64,000 bases of DNA from NCBI GenBank assembly GCA_951640165.1, contig OX621249.1, positions 5,259,001 to 5,323,000 of the forward strand. The letters are read 5' to 3'. Within the stretch, counting starts at the first letter, position 1; each line of letters starts with the position of its first letter. The notes under the pieces were generated by a model, which was not told the DNA's origin, ran no database searches, and saw only the letters and a list, made by a program, of their open reading frames with translations. The position numbers were made by a program, and so were the translations under genes. Of this stretch, positions 54,005-63,905 are shown one piece after another. This stretch comes from Pseudoips prasinana. Lineage: Eukaryota > Arthropoda > Insecta > Lepidoptera > Nolidae.

Positions 54005-54200
54005 TTTACAATTTTTGTCTATCTGTCCGTCCGTCTGTCTGTTGGTTCCGGCTAATCTCTGCAATGGCTGGACCAATTTTGACGGGACTTTCACTGGCAG
54101 GTGTAATGCAATAAGAAGTAACTTAGGCTACGTTTATTTTAGAAAGAAGTCTTTTATTTTAGAAAAATATACACGCGGACGAAGTTGCGGGTACAGCTAT
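54005..54200 (+). mobile_element. Helitron-like element, 3' half
   Basis: 'ctatctgtccgtccgtctgt', 'ctctgcaatggctggaccaa', then ACACGCGGACGAAGTTGCGG and GTACAGCTAT (CTAG mutated to CTAT). A CGCGGACGAAGTTGCGGG hairpin precedes the end. Confidence 0.68.
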
Positions 54201-54291
54201 TGTCAATAAAAATATAATTCAATTTGTAATAAGTAAAAATAAAATGAAATTAAATAGGTATCATAATAAAAAGAAAAACTAAAAAATTAAA

Positions 54292-54333
54292 GAATCGACT
54301 ATTAGGCGGAACGTAGTTCGCCAGGTCAGCTAG
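54292..54333 (+). mobile_element. Helitron-like 3' terminus
   Basis: GGCGGAACGTAGTTCGCC hairpin followed by AGGTCAGCTAG and T. Only the terminus is recognisable. Confidence 0.6.
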
Positions 54334-54469
54334 TGTTAATTAAATTAGAGACGAAATAGAAGTTTCCAGTGCGTTTTTGCACACACTTGTGTATAACTAT
54401 TCTGCATAAATGACTGCTTATTGATTCAATATTATTATTTACCAAGAAACGTAGTATAAATAGTAATTA

Positions 54470-54790
54470 TCTATACATATAATAAAATTGTAGGAAAGTC
54501 AAAACTGTACATTGAATATTTTTTAAAGAGGATACTTGGGGCGTGATCTACAATCGATATCGAAGCCAAAAATATGGTTTTTAGAATTTTTGTCTGTTTA
54601 TCTGTTTGTCTGTATGTATGTCCGGGATAAACTCAAAAAGTACTGCATGAATTTACTTCAAATTTTGCATGAATATTACTAAGAGGTCGGGTCAACATAT
54701 AGGCTACATATTATCACGCTATCACCTACGGGGGAGGAACTGTGATAATTTATAAAATTTAACGCGGGTATAACCGCGGAGTGCAGCTAG
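54470..54790 (+). mobile_element. Helitron-like element (family A), both ends intact
   Basis: A|TCTATACATATAATAAAATT at 54470; GGTATAACCGCGGAGTGCAG then CTAG at 54787-54790, followed by T. The clearest TC...CTAG, A|T copy in the window. Confidence 0.87.
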
Positions 54791-54794
54791 TCAT

Positions 54795-55280
54795 TAATAA
54801 AATACGAAACAGCAAACCGGATGAAGATTATCCCGGGTCTTCTCTATCCCTACTTTTCCACCATAAGTATTTGTCAGTAAGAGTCACAACAAGTAAATTG
54901 GGTAAAGTAATCAATTTGGTTCTGTTTTGTTACACACAACATAAGTATACACGCACTATCACTCTATGGAATAAACTTACAAATTTTAAAAACAATTTTA
55001 AGCAAATTGTGTTAAATATAAATTCCTACAGGCAGCATATTTCAACAAAAGCTACTACATCATGTACTGCACGGTAACGCTAAAAAAACGTTTCAAATAA
55101 ATTTAATATATTATTTATATATACATATTTTATTTTACAAAATAAAATATGTATTTATGACCCTGATAGATAAGTTAAACCTTGTGATATGTATTTGTTT
55201 AACAGTTTTTTGACTGCATTAGTATTTGTATTCATCCAATTACGTAGGTATTTGATTAAAATCATAAATAAATATTAATA
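54795..55280. other. Uncertain coding-like stretch, otherwise nothing
   Basis: A plus frame 54781-55077 contains YTRTITLWNKL, faintly like the RT C-terminal 'R.WN.LP' block, but too little to call a fragment. Confidence 0.25.
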
Positions 55281-55283
55281 ATA

Positions 55284-56550
55284 GGTCTTTACCTATGAAA
55301 TTGCCGTTTTGTATGAAAAAATTTAAACGAATTTTTTTCATGAATTTTTTTATTTGTATTAATCGAAGTAATCACCCATGCAATCAATGCATCTTTGCCA
55401 TCGCAGTGGCAGTTTATTGATGCCCTTCTTAAAGAAATCAGCTGGACGGGAGGCAACAAATTCTTCAAAGGCATTTTGTACTGCCTCTCGGGTATTGAAT
55501 TTTTTTCCCGCCAAGAAGTTATCCAAATTCTGGAAAAAGTAGTAGTCTGTAGGCGCAAGGTCTGGTGAGTAGGGCGGATGACGGAGAGCTTCCAACCCCA
55601 GTTCTTGCAACTTGGAGACCGTCTGCTGTGCAGTATGAGGTCGCGCGTTGTCGTGCAGGAGCAGCGGAGACGAGCGATTGACCAATGCTGGTTGGAGATG
55701 CGCCAGCTTCTCCATCATTGTGCTCAGTTCTTCACAGTACACATCTGCAGTAATGCTCACCCCGTTTGGTAAGAAGCTGTGATGAATCACACCGGCGCTA
55801 GACCACCAAACAGTGACCATCACTTTTCTAGGGGTAAGTTTTCGTTTAGGGCATTGTTTAGGTGCTGAACCAGGATCCAACCAACTTGCTGAGCGCTTGC
55901 GGTTATCAAACAGAATCCATTTTTCATCGCAGGTAACAATGCGGTTCAAAATTCCTTCATTTGTGTGTCTGTTGAGCAGTGCAAGGCACGTCTCGACGCG
56001 TACTTCGCGCTGGCGATCATTGAGTTTGTCAAGCTTTTTTACCTTGCCAATTTGACGCAAATGGACCAATATTGTTTTGACGCTAACGTCGAAAGCTGCT
56101 GCTAATTCAGCCGTAGATTGTGTATCATCAGCTTCCACAACCGCCTTTAATTCGTCATTGTCGACCAAAGTCTTCGGACGACCGCGAGGTTCATTTTTCA
56201 GGTCGAAATTTCCAGAACGGAAGCGAGCAAACCAATAACAGGTGGTGCGTTGGTTTGTAGTGTTAGCTCCGTAAACGTCGTTGATGTTGCGTGCCGCTTG
56301 TGCCGCGTTGCTGCCACGACGGTACTCATATTCCATAATTACTCGAATTTTTAACGTATCCATGATGACGAAAAAGATTGAAATGCGATGAAAATGTAAC
56401 ACTAATCAATAAAGAAATGACTACTTTTGGAAAAAAGAATCCATGTTTTTAAAATAAAATTAATTTGAAATTAGAATTCTTAGCCAAACAAAAATTATTT
56501 TGATTTGAAATGGCCAGTACTGCAGAACGGCAATTTCATAGGTAAAGACC
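55284..56550 (-). mobile_element. mariner transposon, full-length with matching TIRs
   Basis: Terminal inverted repeats GGTCTTTACCTATGAAATTG plus CCGTT(T/C)TG (55284-55311 and reverse at about 56523-56550, one mismatch) with TA on each side (55282-55283, 56551-56552). 1,267 bp, normal mariner length. Contains one transposase frame on minus. Confidence 0.95.
55359..56363 (-). CDS. mariner transposase, open frame but WVPHEL motif deleted
   Basis: 334 codons from MDTLKIRVIMEYEYRRGS; an in-frame Met 13 codons upstream is less likely to be the true start. The N-terminal helix-turn-helix half includes TTCYWFARFRSGNFDLKNEP, RGRPKTL and TAELAAAFDVSVKTILVHLR. Catalytic residues are all present: VTCDEKWILFDN (first Asp), LLHDNARPHTAQ (second Asp), HPPYSPDLAPTDYYFF (third Asp), with 34 residues between the second and third, the DD34D signature of mariner. 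Where family members have the linker WVPHEL, this copy reads KKLDKLNDRQ: five residues (15 bases) are missing in frame near 56030. WVPHEL is a conserved linker motif important for transposase subunit contacts, so the protein is probably inactive even though the frame is open. It would cut and paste TA-flanked elements in the nucleus. Confidence 0.93.
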   Translation of the reverse strand: MDTLKIRVIMEYEYRRGSNAAQAARNINDVYGANTTNQRTTCYWFARFRSGNFDLKNEPRGRPKTLVDNDELKAVVEADDTQSTAELAAAFDVSVKTILVHLRQIGKVKKLDKLNDRQREVRVETCLALLNRHTNEGILNRIVTCDEKWILFDNRKRSASWLDPGSAPKQCPKRKLTPRKVMVTVWWSSAGVIHHSFLPNGVSITADVYCEELSTMMEKLAHLQPALVNRSSPLLLHDNARPHTAQQTVSKLQELGLEALRHPPYSPDLAPTDYYFFQNLDNFLAGKKFNTREAVQNAFEEFVASRPADFFKKGINKLPLRWQRCIDCMGDYFD

Positions 56551-56684
56551 TAATATCCCACCCATTTTTAAAATTCCCCTACAAAAGAACGCACACCTAT
56601 CATTAGTATGTCTTTATTATCTTGATTTGTTTATTCCGTCTAAGTTTTAATGCATAATTTGACCAGTGTCAAGTGATAGTCCAG

Positions 56685-56884
56685 ATAATAATAATAATAT
56701 CCTGGGACATTATTCACACACGGCCATCTGATCCCAAACTAAGAAGAGTTTGAACTAAGGAAACCCGATTACTGATATATTACATCATTAATATACCACT
56801 TTTGCTTACATACATACTTATATAGATAATTGCACCGAGATTCAGGACGAACAGACATGTTTATGCACAGAAATATCTGTCCTG
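56685..56884 (-). mobile_element. SINE family c, interrupted by MITE-1
   Basis: Tail 'aatatcctgggacattattc', 'gccatctgatcccaaactaa' to 'cagaaatatctgtcctg'. The next SINE bases (CTGGGTGGGAGTCGA) resume at 57699 after MITE-1, with the head lost shortly after. Confidence 0.83.
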
Positions 56885-57698
56885 GGGGGCTACCGGCTAA
56901 GGGTCGTAGCACACATATCAAAACGGAAAGGGATCGTCACCGTATCAACTCAAACCGTTCAGTATTATTTGTATGAAACTCCTTACTGCAACGCACACTA
57001 ATCGGAATCGTACCGTAATCAACAAGACAAGCGTAATCAACAAGACAAGCGCACGAACCGCGGTGCAGTGCGCGGTCGACTTGCTGTCGGCTTTCCGTAC
57101 CCTCACTTACGGCTCTCCGTACGCTAGCTTACGTATCTTCGTCCACTCTTCACCCGCGCGGTCTGCGTCGCCGCACGTGCTCTACGATTCACGAGAGAAG
57201 CAACCGTGAAGTTAGCCTTTGCGAACGTTTGCGCATGTACACTCGTAAACAAAGTGTTATTCATTTCATTTTAAACCAAAATACGAATAAAAAAATGATT
57301 GAACTAACAACGTCTAGCCGTCAACCAGCCTAGCTGTAGCCGAGTCGACGGGGCGGAGCTTCTGATCCGCTTACGTAAAGTGGACGACTGTTTGACGCCG
57401 AGGAGAGAGGCGAGGCGGTGACGATCCCTTTCCGTTTTGATATGTGTGCTACGTCTACCGTCGTCGTACCCTAAGTCTCCGAACATCTGGATAGTGATCG
57501 GCGTTCAAATAAATAAAGGTATAAATTACTTAACCAATCGTTAAATCGGCCTCAACTTTGACAATCGATTCCGAACCATTTATGCCGTCGAATGTGCTCA
57601 TGGAAGCTGATTTAACGATTGGTTAAGTCATTTTTAACCTTTATTTATTTGAACGCCGATCACAATCCTGATGTTCGGCGACTTAGCCGGTAGCCCCC
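56885..57698. mobile_element. MITE-1 (copy 2), interrupted by MITE-2
   Basis: GGGGGCTACCGGCTAAG left, matching the reverse of the right end (ACTTAGCCGGTAGCCCCC). CTG on both sides (56882-56884, 57699-57701). The interior after 57476 matches 26957-27194. Confidence 0.88.
56902..57470. mobile_element. MITE-2, nested in the TIR of MITE-1
   Basis: CTAAG at 56897-56901 and 57471-57475 is a 5-bp TSD. Inverted ends share CGTAGCACACATATCAAAAC and GGAAAGGGATCGTCACCG (about 37 bp). GC-rich interior without a transposase; an 18-bp tandem duplication (GTAATCAACAAGACAAGC) at about 57018-57053. Confidence 0.88.
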
Positions 57699-58095
57699 CT
57701 GGGTGGGAGTCGATATGACCTGGTTTATGTTGTACTGTCTTTATTCCTTAACAAAATCTAGAGGCAGTTATCTCCCTCATTCCCACAAAAAGTCATGCTT
57801 CCATTCATATCCTGAATTGTGTATACGATAATATGCTACAAAATTAATGCCACCATAACATTCTACAAAAAGTCAATTCCAGTTCCCTCTGCCACATTCG
57901 CAATGGTGTACATTTATTTCGTATTCGCGATACAGCCATGATTTGTGGTTTAAACGCACGAGCTTACTTATACTGATAACTGCGGCTGCGTGTAATATGT
58001 GGCGCATATTTGTGGATACGACGCTATATTATAAGCATGTAGTTATGTTGATGGAACGTGATTGCGGTTTGTGATATGACTCTATAGAGCATATA

Positions 58096-58573
58096 TACTG
58101 CCTCGTTGGTCTAGCAGTAGCGTGTTGAACCTCAGATAACGAGGTCCTGGGTTCAAATCCGATTTTGGAATTTTTCCCAAAAAATAAATTTCGCAGTGTC
58201 AGTCCGAAGTCTGGAAGTTGGCGTTATTACACCCCAATGCCTTGGAGAGTAAGTACCGTCAGTCCTAGGTTTAATTCCCGGGTTAGGCCAAAAGTGCAGT
58301 GCGATGAAGGTTTCAGCATCAGCCGTGGTCTGGGAGTTGGCGTTATTATACCCCCGTGCCCCGGAGAGCACGTAAAGCCGTCGGCCTTGTACCTGACCTC
58401 TTTCCGGTCGTGTTGCTAGTCGTCCCATCGGATCATGAGAGTGATGGAATAGAAATTGCCCCTGTGTTTGCGCACACACTTGTGCACTATAATATGTCCT
58501 GCGCAATTGTCTAGTCTCCATTGAGACTGGCCGCCGTGGCCGAAATTCGGTATGAACGACATTACTATCATTA
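58096..58573 (+). mobile_element. Long tRNA-derived SINE, family e (copy 1)
   Basis: Head CTGCCTCGTTGGTCTAGCAG, B-box GGGTTCAAATCC, then a body with 'gtctggaagttggcgttatt' (58210) and again 'gtctgggagttggcgttatt' (58328), i.e. an internal duplication, 'cggtcgtgttgctagtcgtc', 'gggacgac' reverse text, and a 3' end with GCGCACACACTTGTGCACTA and GCCGCCGTGGCCGAAATTCG. Minus-strand copy at 59597-59925. Confidence 0.82.
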
Positions 58574-58702
58574 TATTTACTTATTTATTTTGTTGTACAG
58601 AGGCGGACTTAATGTATTTTCTCCCAGACGACCTTGAGGAGGTGCAGAGACTGTAAAAAGTAGGTAAGTGCACTAAGACAAATTGGATAAAGATTTTTTA
58701 TT

Positions 58703-59020
58703 GAAGTTATACTTCTTTTGGCGCGATAGAGAAAAATGATGAGAGTGAATTTTTACGATGCGCGCGCACACCGACACCAAAAAAATTAACAGCATGAAGT
58801 TAGTTCTAGGTGGTATGAGAGTGAATTTTTACGATGCGCGCGCATTGTGCGCGCGCATCGTAAAAATAACAGCATGAGGTTAGTTCTAGGTGGTATGAAA
58901 ATGTATGAGAGTGAATTTTTACGATGCGCGCGCATCGTAAAAATAACAGCATGACATTAGTTCTAGGTGGTACGAAAATTGATAACTATGTTCAAGTTGT
59001 ATATTAAGAAGTATAACTTC
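58703..59020 (+). mobile_element. Small VNTR MITE (copy 3, expanded)
   Basis: GAAGTTATACTTCTT and AAGAAGTATAACTTC ends intact. About three internal units of the TTTTACGATGCGCGCGCA/GTTAGTTCTAGGTGGTA repeat, two of them folded into GC-rich hairpins (TGCGCGCGCATTGTGCGCGC region, 58838-58870). Confidence 0.87.
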
Positions 59021-59024
59021 TAAC

Positions 59025-59480
59025 GCGTGTACATAAGTACACACAAGTTTTTTTATTTATTTATGTTAAAAGCACAGGAACAAACATAACATGAATAATT
59101 TTACACACATGATTAATATACAGAGAATGAATCTGATGTCAAATTAAAACTGTACACAGCATTCATACAATATTTTGCTTCAATGATTTTATTAAAAGCT
59201 ATATAATTAGAAAATAAATTATAATATTAATAACTAAAATAAGAATATAACGATTCTACTTATACGTTGTTTAGGATGTGCTCTCTTGAACAAATTGTTA
59301 CTGGTGACATGGAACAAAGGTTCTTTTAAAAAAACCTTTCTTACATAGGCGAAAGAGTTTTTCAAGTTCTCTAATCATAAGACCTATGGCTATTGCCGGA
59401 TAAAATTAAAGTGTTTTATTAATCGTTGAACTAATAATCGGAATGAAATATAATCAGCAAAAACCTGAAACAATCAAAAT
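59025..59480. other. No recognised feature
   Basis: AT-rich; nothing supported. Confidence 0.4.
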
Positions 59481-59484
59481 AGGT

Positions 59485-59528
59485 AACCGCATTCAAATGC
59501 ATTTTCAGTTACCCATTTGAATGCGGTT
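59485..59528. repeat. 15-bp hairpin, 14-nt loop
   Basis: AACCGCATTCAAATG at 59485-59499 and its reverse complement at 59514-59528. Confidence 0.88.
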
Positions 59529-59596
59529 TCATCACAGCGCGTCACTTTAGTGCTTATTCATATTAACACCTTCCAATACTAGAGTGATGTGATGTC

Positions 59597-59925
59597 TTTC
59601 CGGCCGAATTTCGGCCACAGCGGCCATTCTCAATGGAGATTAGCCAATTGCGCAGGACATATTATAGTGCACAAGTGTGTGCGCAAACACAGGGGCACTT
59701 TCTATTCCATCACTCTCATGATCCGATGGGACGACTAGCGACACGACCGGAAAGAGATCAGGCACAGGACCGACGGCTTTACGTGCTCTCCGAGGCACGG
59801 GGGTGTAATACCGCCAACTTCCAGACTTCGGGCTGATACTGAGAAATTTCTTTTTACGGAAAAATCCCAAAATCACTTTTTGGGCCGACCCGGGATTTGA
59901 ACCCAGGACCTCTTTTACATATATG
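59597..59925 (-). mobile_element. Long SINE family e (copy 2)
   Basis: Reverse of 58096-58573 without the internal duplication: 'gaatttcggccacagcggcc', 'gggacgactagcgacacgac', 'cgtgctctccgaggcacggg', ending at the tRNA-like CGGGATTTGAACCCAGGACC. Confidence 0.82.
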
Positions 59926-61040
59926 CACATGGAGTAAATCTTATGGACTAACAGTAAACCCGTCTCAATCTCAGGCCATTATCGTTGGCAGTGCCAGAAT
60001 GAGATCCAAAGTTGATTGGTCACGAGTCCCTAATATAATGTTTGACAATGCAATTATACCTTTAAGTGATAAAGTGAAAAATTTGGGGATATACATTGAC
60101 AAGGATCTCTCTTGAGTTTCTCAGTTACAGGAGGTTAGCCGCAGAGTCTTTGCATCTGCGGGATCTCTAAAAAGGCTTCGGAATTTTTTACCAGTAACCA
60201 CTAAGATTGCGCTTGCTCAATCCATCCTTCTTCCTATTCTCGACTATGCTGATGCCAGTTATCTCTATTTGACCCAAGAGCAAATTAACAAGCTTGAGCG
60301 ACTTAAAAATTTTTGTATAAGATTCATATTTGGGCTCCGCAAGTATGACCACGTATCTGAATTTCGTACAAAACGCTAGTGGTTCCCTATACGCCTTCGC
60401 CGGAATGCACATATTTTGTCCCTTTTATACAGCATTATCTTTAATCCTGCTGCCCCCTATTATCTTAAAGAACGATTTAAATTTCTAAGTTATACACATG
60501 TGAGATCATTGAGATCATCAGAAAACCTAAACCTGTCTTTACCAACACATTCTACTAACTTTTTTAGTAAATCTTTTACTGTTGAGGCAGCTCGCCTTTG
60601 GAATGCGTTGCCTTTAACAATTAGACGTGCTCAATCCCTTGGTTTGTTCAAAACACTAGTAAAAAACCACTACTTGTCACTATGAATGCATCTCCACTGT
60701 CCTTCCATATTATATTGTTTATTATGTATGTATGTATCTATGTATGTATTATTATGTTTATGTAATTAAGTATGTATTATATCTATTATGACATTGTAGT
60801 ATTACTATTAAGTAAATGCCATTATTAGTTTGTAAGTATTTAGATTCCTACTTAAATTATTTTATCTTGCACTACCCTTATCGTGTTGTCTTTCTATATT
60901 TCTGCTTCTTATCCATCCAAAGGTTGTCTGGAAGAGATCGCTGACTGCGATAAGACCGCCTATTGTACAATTTTATTTCAATGTTTTCTATATTTTTATC
61001 TGTAATTGGTGTGCAATAAAGAGTATTTATCTTATCTTAT
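59926..61040 (+). pseudogene. CR1-like retrotransposon 3' fragment (copy 2)
   Basis: Begins inside the RT thumb: SYGLTVNPSQSQAIIVGSAR, DWSRVPNIMFDNAIIPLSDK, VKNLGIYIDKDLS, stop; then NFCIRFIFGLRKYDHVSEFR, a second stop (TAG near 60376), SLLYSIIFNPAAPYYLKERF and AARLWNALPLTIRRAQSLGL to the natural end LVKNHYLSL-stop (60685). The 3' UTR has 'gaagagatcgctgactgcga', 'taagaccgcctattgtac' and CAATAAAGAG with a (TTATC)n tail. It keeps Arg (CGA) where the 19441 copy has TGA. Confidence 0.84.
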
Positions 61041-61163
61041 CTCTTTTTTCTGCGGTTGAACACGCTGCCGCTAGACCAACGTGGCAGTCATACTACAGTA
61101 GTACGCAGCCAGCGGCTTTCTGTTGTCGTCGGCGGTCCCTAAATGATCAGTGCTAATATCCTG

Positions 61164-61381
61164 TAATAATAATATTCTGTAACATTATTGACACATGGCC
61201 ATCTGATCCCAAACTATACAGAGTCTGTACTATGAAGCGTATTACTTTTATGTTGTAAAAACATACATATAATCAGGAGAATCGGAAATGTTCATGCTTA
61301 CAAATATCTTTTATAGGTGGGAATCGAACCCACAACCTGCGGCGTGAATAGCAAGTATCTGCCAACCACTCAATCCCGTCC
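61164..61381 (-). mobile_element. SINE family c
   Basis: Tail 'taacattattgacacatggc', 'catctgatcccaaactatac'; B-box (minus) GGGTTCGATTCCC within 'gtgggaatcgaacccacaac'. Confidence 0.82.
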
Positions 61382-61446
61382 GTTTTCTTGTTTACTGTCG
61401 CTGGTGGGATTATTTTTAAATTGCTTAGAGAGTTAAACTTATAAAC

Positions 61447-61717
61447 TGGCCAAGAGCGAGTCGGACCCGCGCACTAAGGGTATGTACCATTATCTATAAA
61501 AACGAGCAAAAAATTCACGTTTGTTGTATGGGAGCCCCCTTAAATATTGATTTTATTTTGTTTTTTAGTATTTTTGTTATAGCGGCAACAGAAATACATC
61601 ATCTGTGAAAATTTCAACTGTCTAACTATCACGGTTCATGAGATACCAAACAGACAGACAGACAGCGAAGTCTTAGTAATAGGGTCCCGTTTTACCCTTT
61701 GGAGACGGAACCCTAAA
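61447..61717 (+). repeat. 'gcgagtcgga' interspersed repeat (copy 3)
   Basis: GGCCAAGAGCGAGTCGGACC through 'cagaaatacatcatctgtga' to 'agggtcccgttttacccttt' and ACGGAACCCTAAA. Confidence 0.82.
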
Positions 61718-61719
61718 GA

Positions 61720-62215
61720 AATTCTACGTGTCGTAATAGGCTAGAATTCGTAGAAACGTTGGCAAGCGCATTCTCATCACTCATAATATAATATTTAGTG
61801 ATACTCAACTACATTGTAGGTATACGAATGTATGTCAGATGTGTTGTGTGAGTGTAACGTTAGAAAGCCTAGCTTAGCCTATAAATCTGCTTGCAATTTA
61901 CAATTGAGTGCGTAATTAGCTAAATGGACTATGAAATTGATACACCGAATGTAGTGATGTTTATGATATGGAGATAATTAAGTAACTGTGCTTAGTATAG
62001 CTTAATGTTATTGGTAATGTAATATTAAATGATAAACTTACTTTTTGTAGCTATAAAAGGGATCTTTCCCCTCAAAATGTTATCAGTTTATTTATTGTAC
62101 CCCAAAATAATAATAATCTCGAGTCTTGAGTAATATTTATAAAAAATATACTATTCATAAAAAATATAATATATATGTAGAACCGTCCGAACACAAATGT
62201 GATGTTTGGTTTATA
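61720..62215. other. No recognised feature
   Basis: AT-rich; no supported gene or repeat. Confidence 0.4.
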
Positions 62216-62218
62216 AAC

Positions 62219-63085
62219 TACTATTTGTGCCCCGCGGTTTTACCCGCGTTAGGCTCATTTCATAGTCGCGCCGGCGAGCGGTGCCATCCAAACGCGCGCG
62301 CGTACAATTACACTAGATAGTAGTTGCGTTTCATAGTCACGCAGTTCAAACGCGCCGCCGGTGAGACGCGCGCCGTCGTCGGCCAGCGCTGCCGAAGTGC
62401 GCGCGGCCCGAGCTCCTCTACTGGCAGCTAGCGTTTCAGAGTGGGTCACACGCGCTGTTGCGTACACTTAAAGAGTAACGATTTTATGTTCTTCGATACG
62501 GGGCGTCTGGACGAAAGGCCAAAAATGTTTAAAAAAACTGTAACTAAGTATCATCTGGTAAATCCGAGAACGATGTTACGAAGGCGCCTCTTTTACACTT
62601 TACACCTATACGTATAACATTGTTTAAGTTTGTTATGATTAGAACCACGTAGCATAAATAGTCATTATGTTTATACTTTTTTTTTATCTTCATATTAATT
62701 TTAATTTTTTACTATGTATGTACCTATGCCAACGAACATATATTATTGTAATTTTGTTTATACCTAAGGTCTCATGTGAGTGACGTATGTCTTAATGAGA
62801 ATAAATGTCTTTAAACTTTAGTAACCTTGTGGCATTGAACGGAACAATTTTCAATCTTCTACGACGATGTCTCTGTTGCACTCTTTCCATAAATAATAAA
62901 TAGCTAAACTAGATTATACACAACTGTACATTGCAAAGGAACGCGCGATACTAAAACTTGTTTCACAGTGGTCCGCGCGTCAAGCGCGGGCTGTTGAGCC
63001 GCGCTGGCCTACGGCGCGTGCCGCGCGCGTGACTCTGAAATCAGCCTAATACTTTATAAATTATATCCTATGTGTCAAACCAGAT
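62219..63085 (-). mobile_element. Helitron-like element (family B) split by a GC-rich TIR element
   Basis: CTATTTGTGCCCCGCGGTTT at 62221 to GCGTTA at 62251; resumes at 63047 with TAATACTTTATAAATTATAT and 'cctatgtgtcaaaccag'. The remainder is lost at the SINE at 63093. Confidence 0.72.
62252..63046. mobile_element. 795-bp TIR element, GC-rich ends
   Basis: Inverted ends GGCTCATTTCATAGTCGCG and (reverse) GGCTGATTTCAGAGTCACG, flanked by TA (62250-62251, 63047-63048), or a decayed TTA/TAA. The ends are CG-rich (62265-62440, 62960-63030) and the middle AT-rich. No transposase. GG ends and a 2-3 bp target suggest a Tc1/mariner- or Harbinger-related MITE. Confidence 0.75.
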
Positions 63086-63092
63086 CCATTCA

Positions 63093-63182
63093 TCCACACA
63101 AATATTTGTCCTGGGTGGGAATCGAACCCACGACCTACGACGTAAAAAGTAAGCATTTGTCAACAATGTCAGCAGGTCCAAT
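63093..63182 (-). mobile_element. SINE family c, head fragment
   Basis: 'cacaaatatttgtcctgggt', 'gggaatcgaacccacgacct' and the head 'aagcatttgtcaac' on minus. Confidence 0.75.
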
Positions 63183-63264
63183 GACAATTAAAATACGAGT
63201 AAGTTCTCGCATCCATAAACCTTGGTATTTCAACGACGACATAGTATATAATTTATATTTTTTT

Positions 63265-63487
63265 TATCTCATCCCAAATAATGCAGAGCCTGAACTACAG
63301 CAATCAGACATCTGGTAAACATCCTTTCCATCATATACTTGTAAATACAAATATATGATAGATAAATTACACTTTGATACAGAGCTAGTGATCGTGCTCG
63401 TCAAAGATTTGTCCTGAGTGAGGATTGAACCCACGTCCTCTGTCTAATGCTGTCAGAGACACAAACCACTAGACTAACAGGCCAGTC
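63265..63487 (-). mobile_element. SINE family b
   Basis: B-box (minus) GGGTTCAATCC, head end 'aaccactagactaacaggcc', tail 'tctcatcccaaataatgcag'. Confidence 0.78.
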
Positions 63488-63544
63488 AAAAATCAAAATA
63501 ATTAGCTTATTACTATATAATATTTCCAATGCTGTAAAGAACGT

Positions 63545-63587
63545 GCGGGCGGGCTTCCAGCGACCTCACGAGATCATCGGTCCATCT
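63545..63587 (-). pseudogene. Short RTE-like ORF fragment
   Basis: 'cgggcttccagcgacctcac' and 'gagatcatcggtccatctt' match bases 11-48 of the window (the VAG..W to RWTDD region). Confidence 0.6.
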
Positions 63588-63654
63588 TTAAGAATTCTAT
63601 GATTTACGAATGAGAATATGAAAATAAAATCTTTTTTCGTTTTTTTTTTTTTAA

Positions 63655-63905
63655 TACGCCCGCACCAGGGAATCTAATCCCTGTGTCGCGGAGTACTTTA
63701 CAAACATTGTAATAGACTGACACAAATTACATCCAGACTCAGAACAACTATTTATGGGTCACACAAATAGATGTCCAGCACGTGTGGCGCAGTGGCTAAG
63801 ACAGTCGCCTTGCCGCTTCGTGTCGCGGGTTCGAGTCCCGCGCTGGACAACTATTTGTGTGACCCATAAATAGTTGTTCTGAGTCTGGATGTAATTTGTG
63901 TCCGT
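63655..63905. mobile_element. Fold-back SINE family d (inverted tails flanking one tRNA head)
   Basis: 63719-63779 and 63842-63902 are 61-bp inverted copies with one mismatch. Between them is a complete head: GTGGCGCAGTGGCTAAGACA (A-box) and GGGTTCGAGTCCCGC (B-box). 63655-63779 is the tail in reverse, 63780-63905 head and tail forward. The arrangement resembles a hairpin tipped by a pol III promoter. Confidence 0.9.

Noticed and set aside
63719..63902. microRNA precursor
   Set aside because: The arms are SINE tail copies, explained better by inverted SINE structure.
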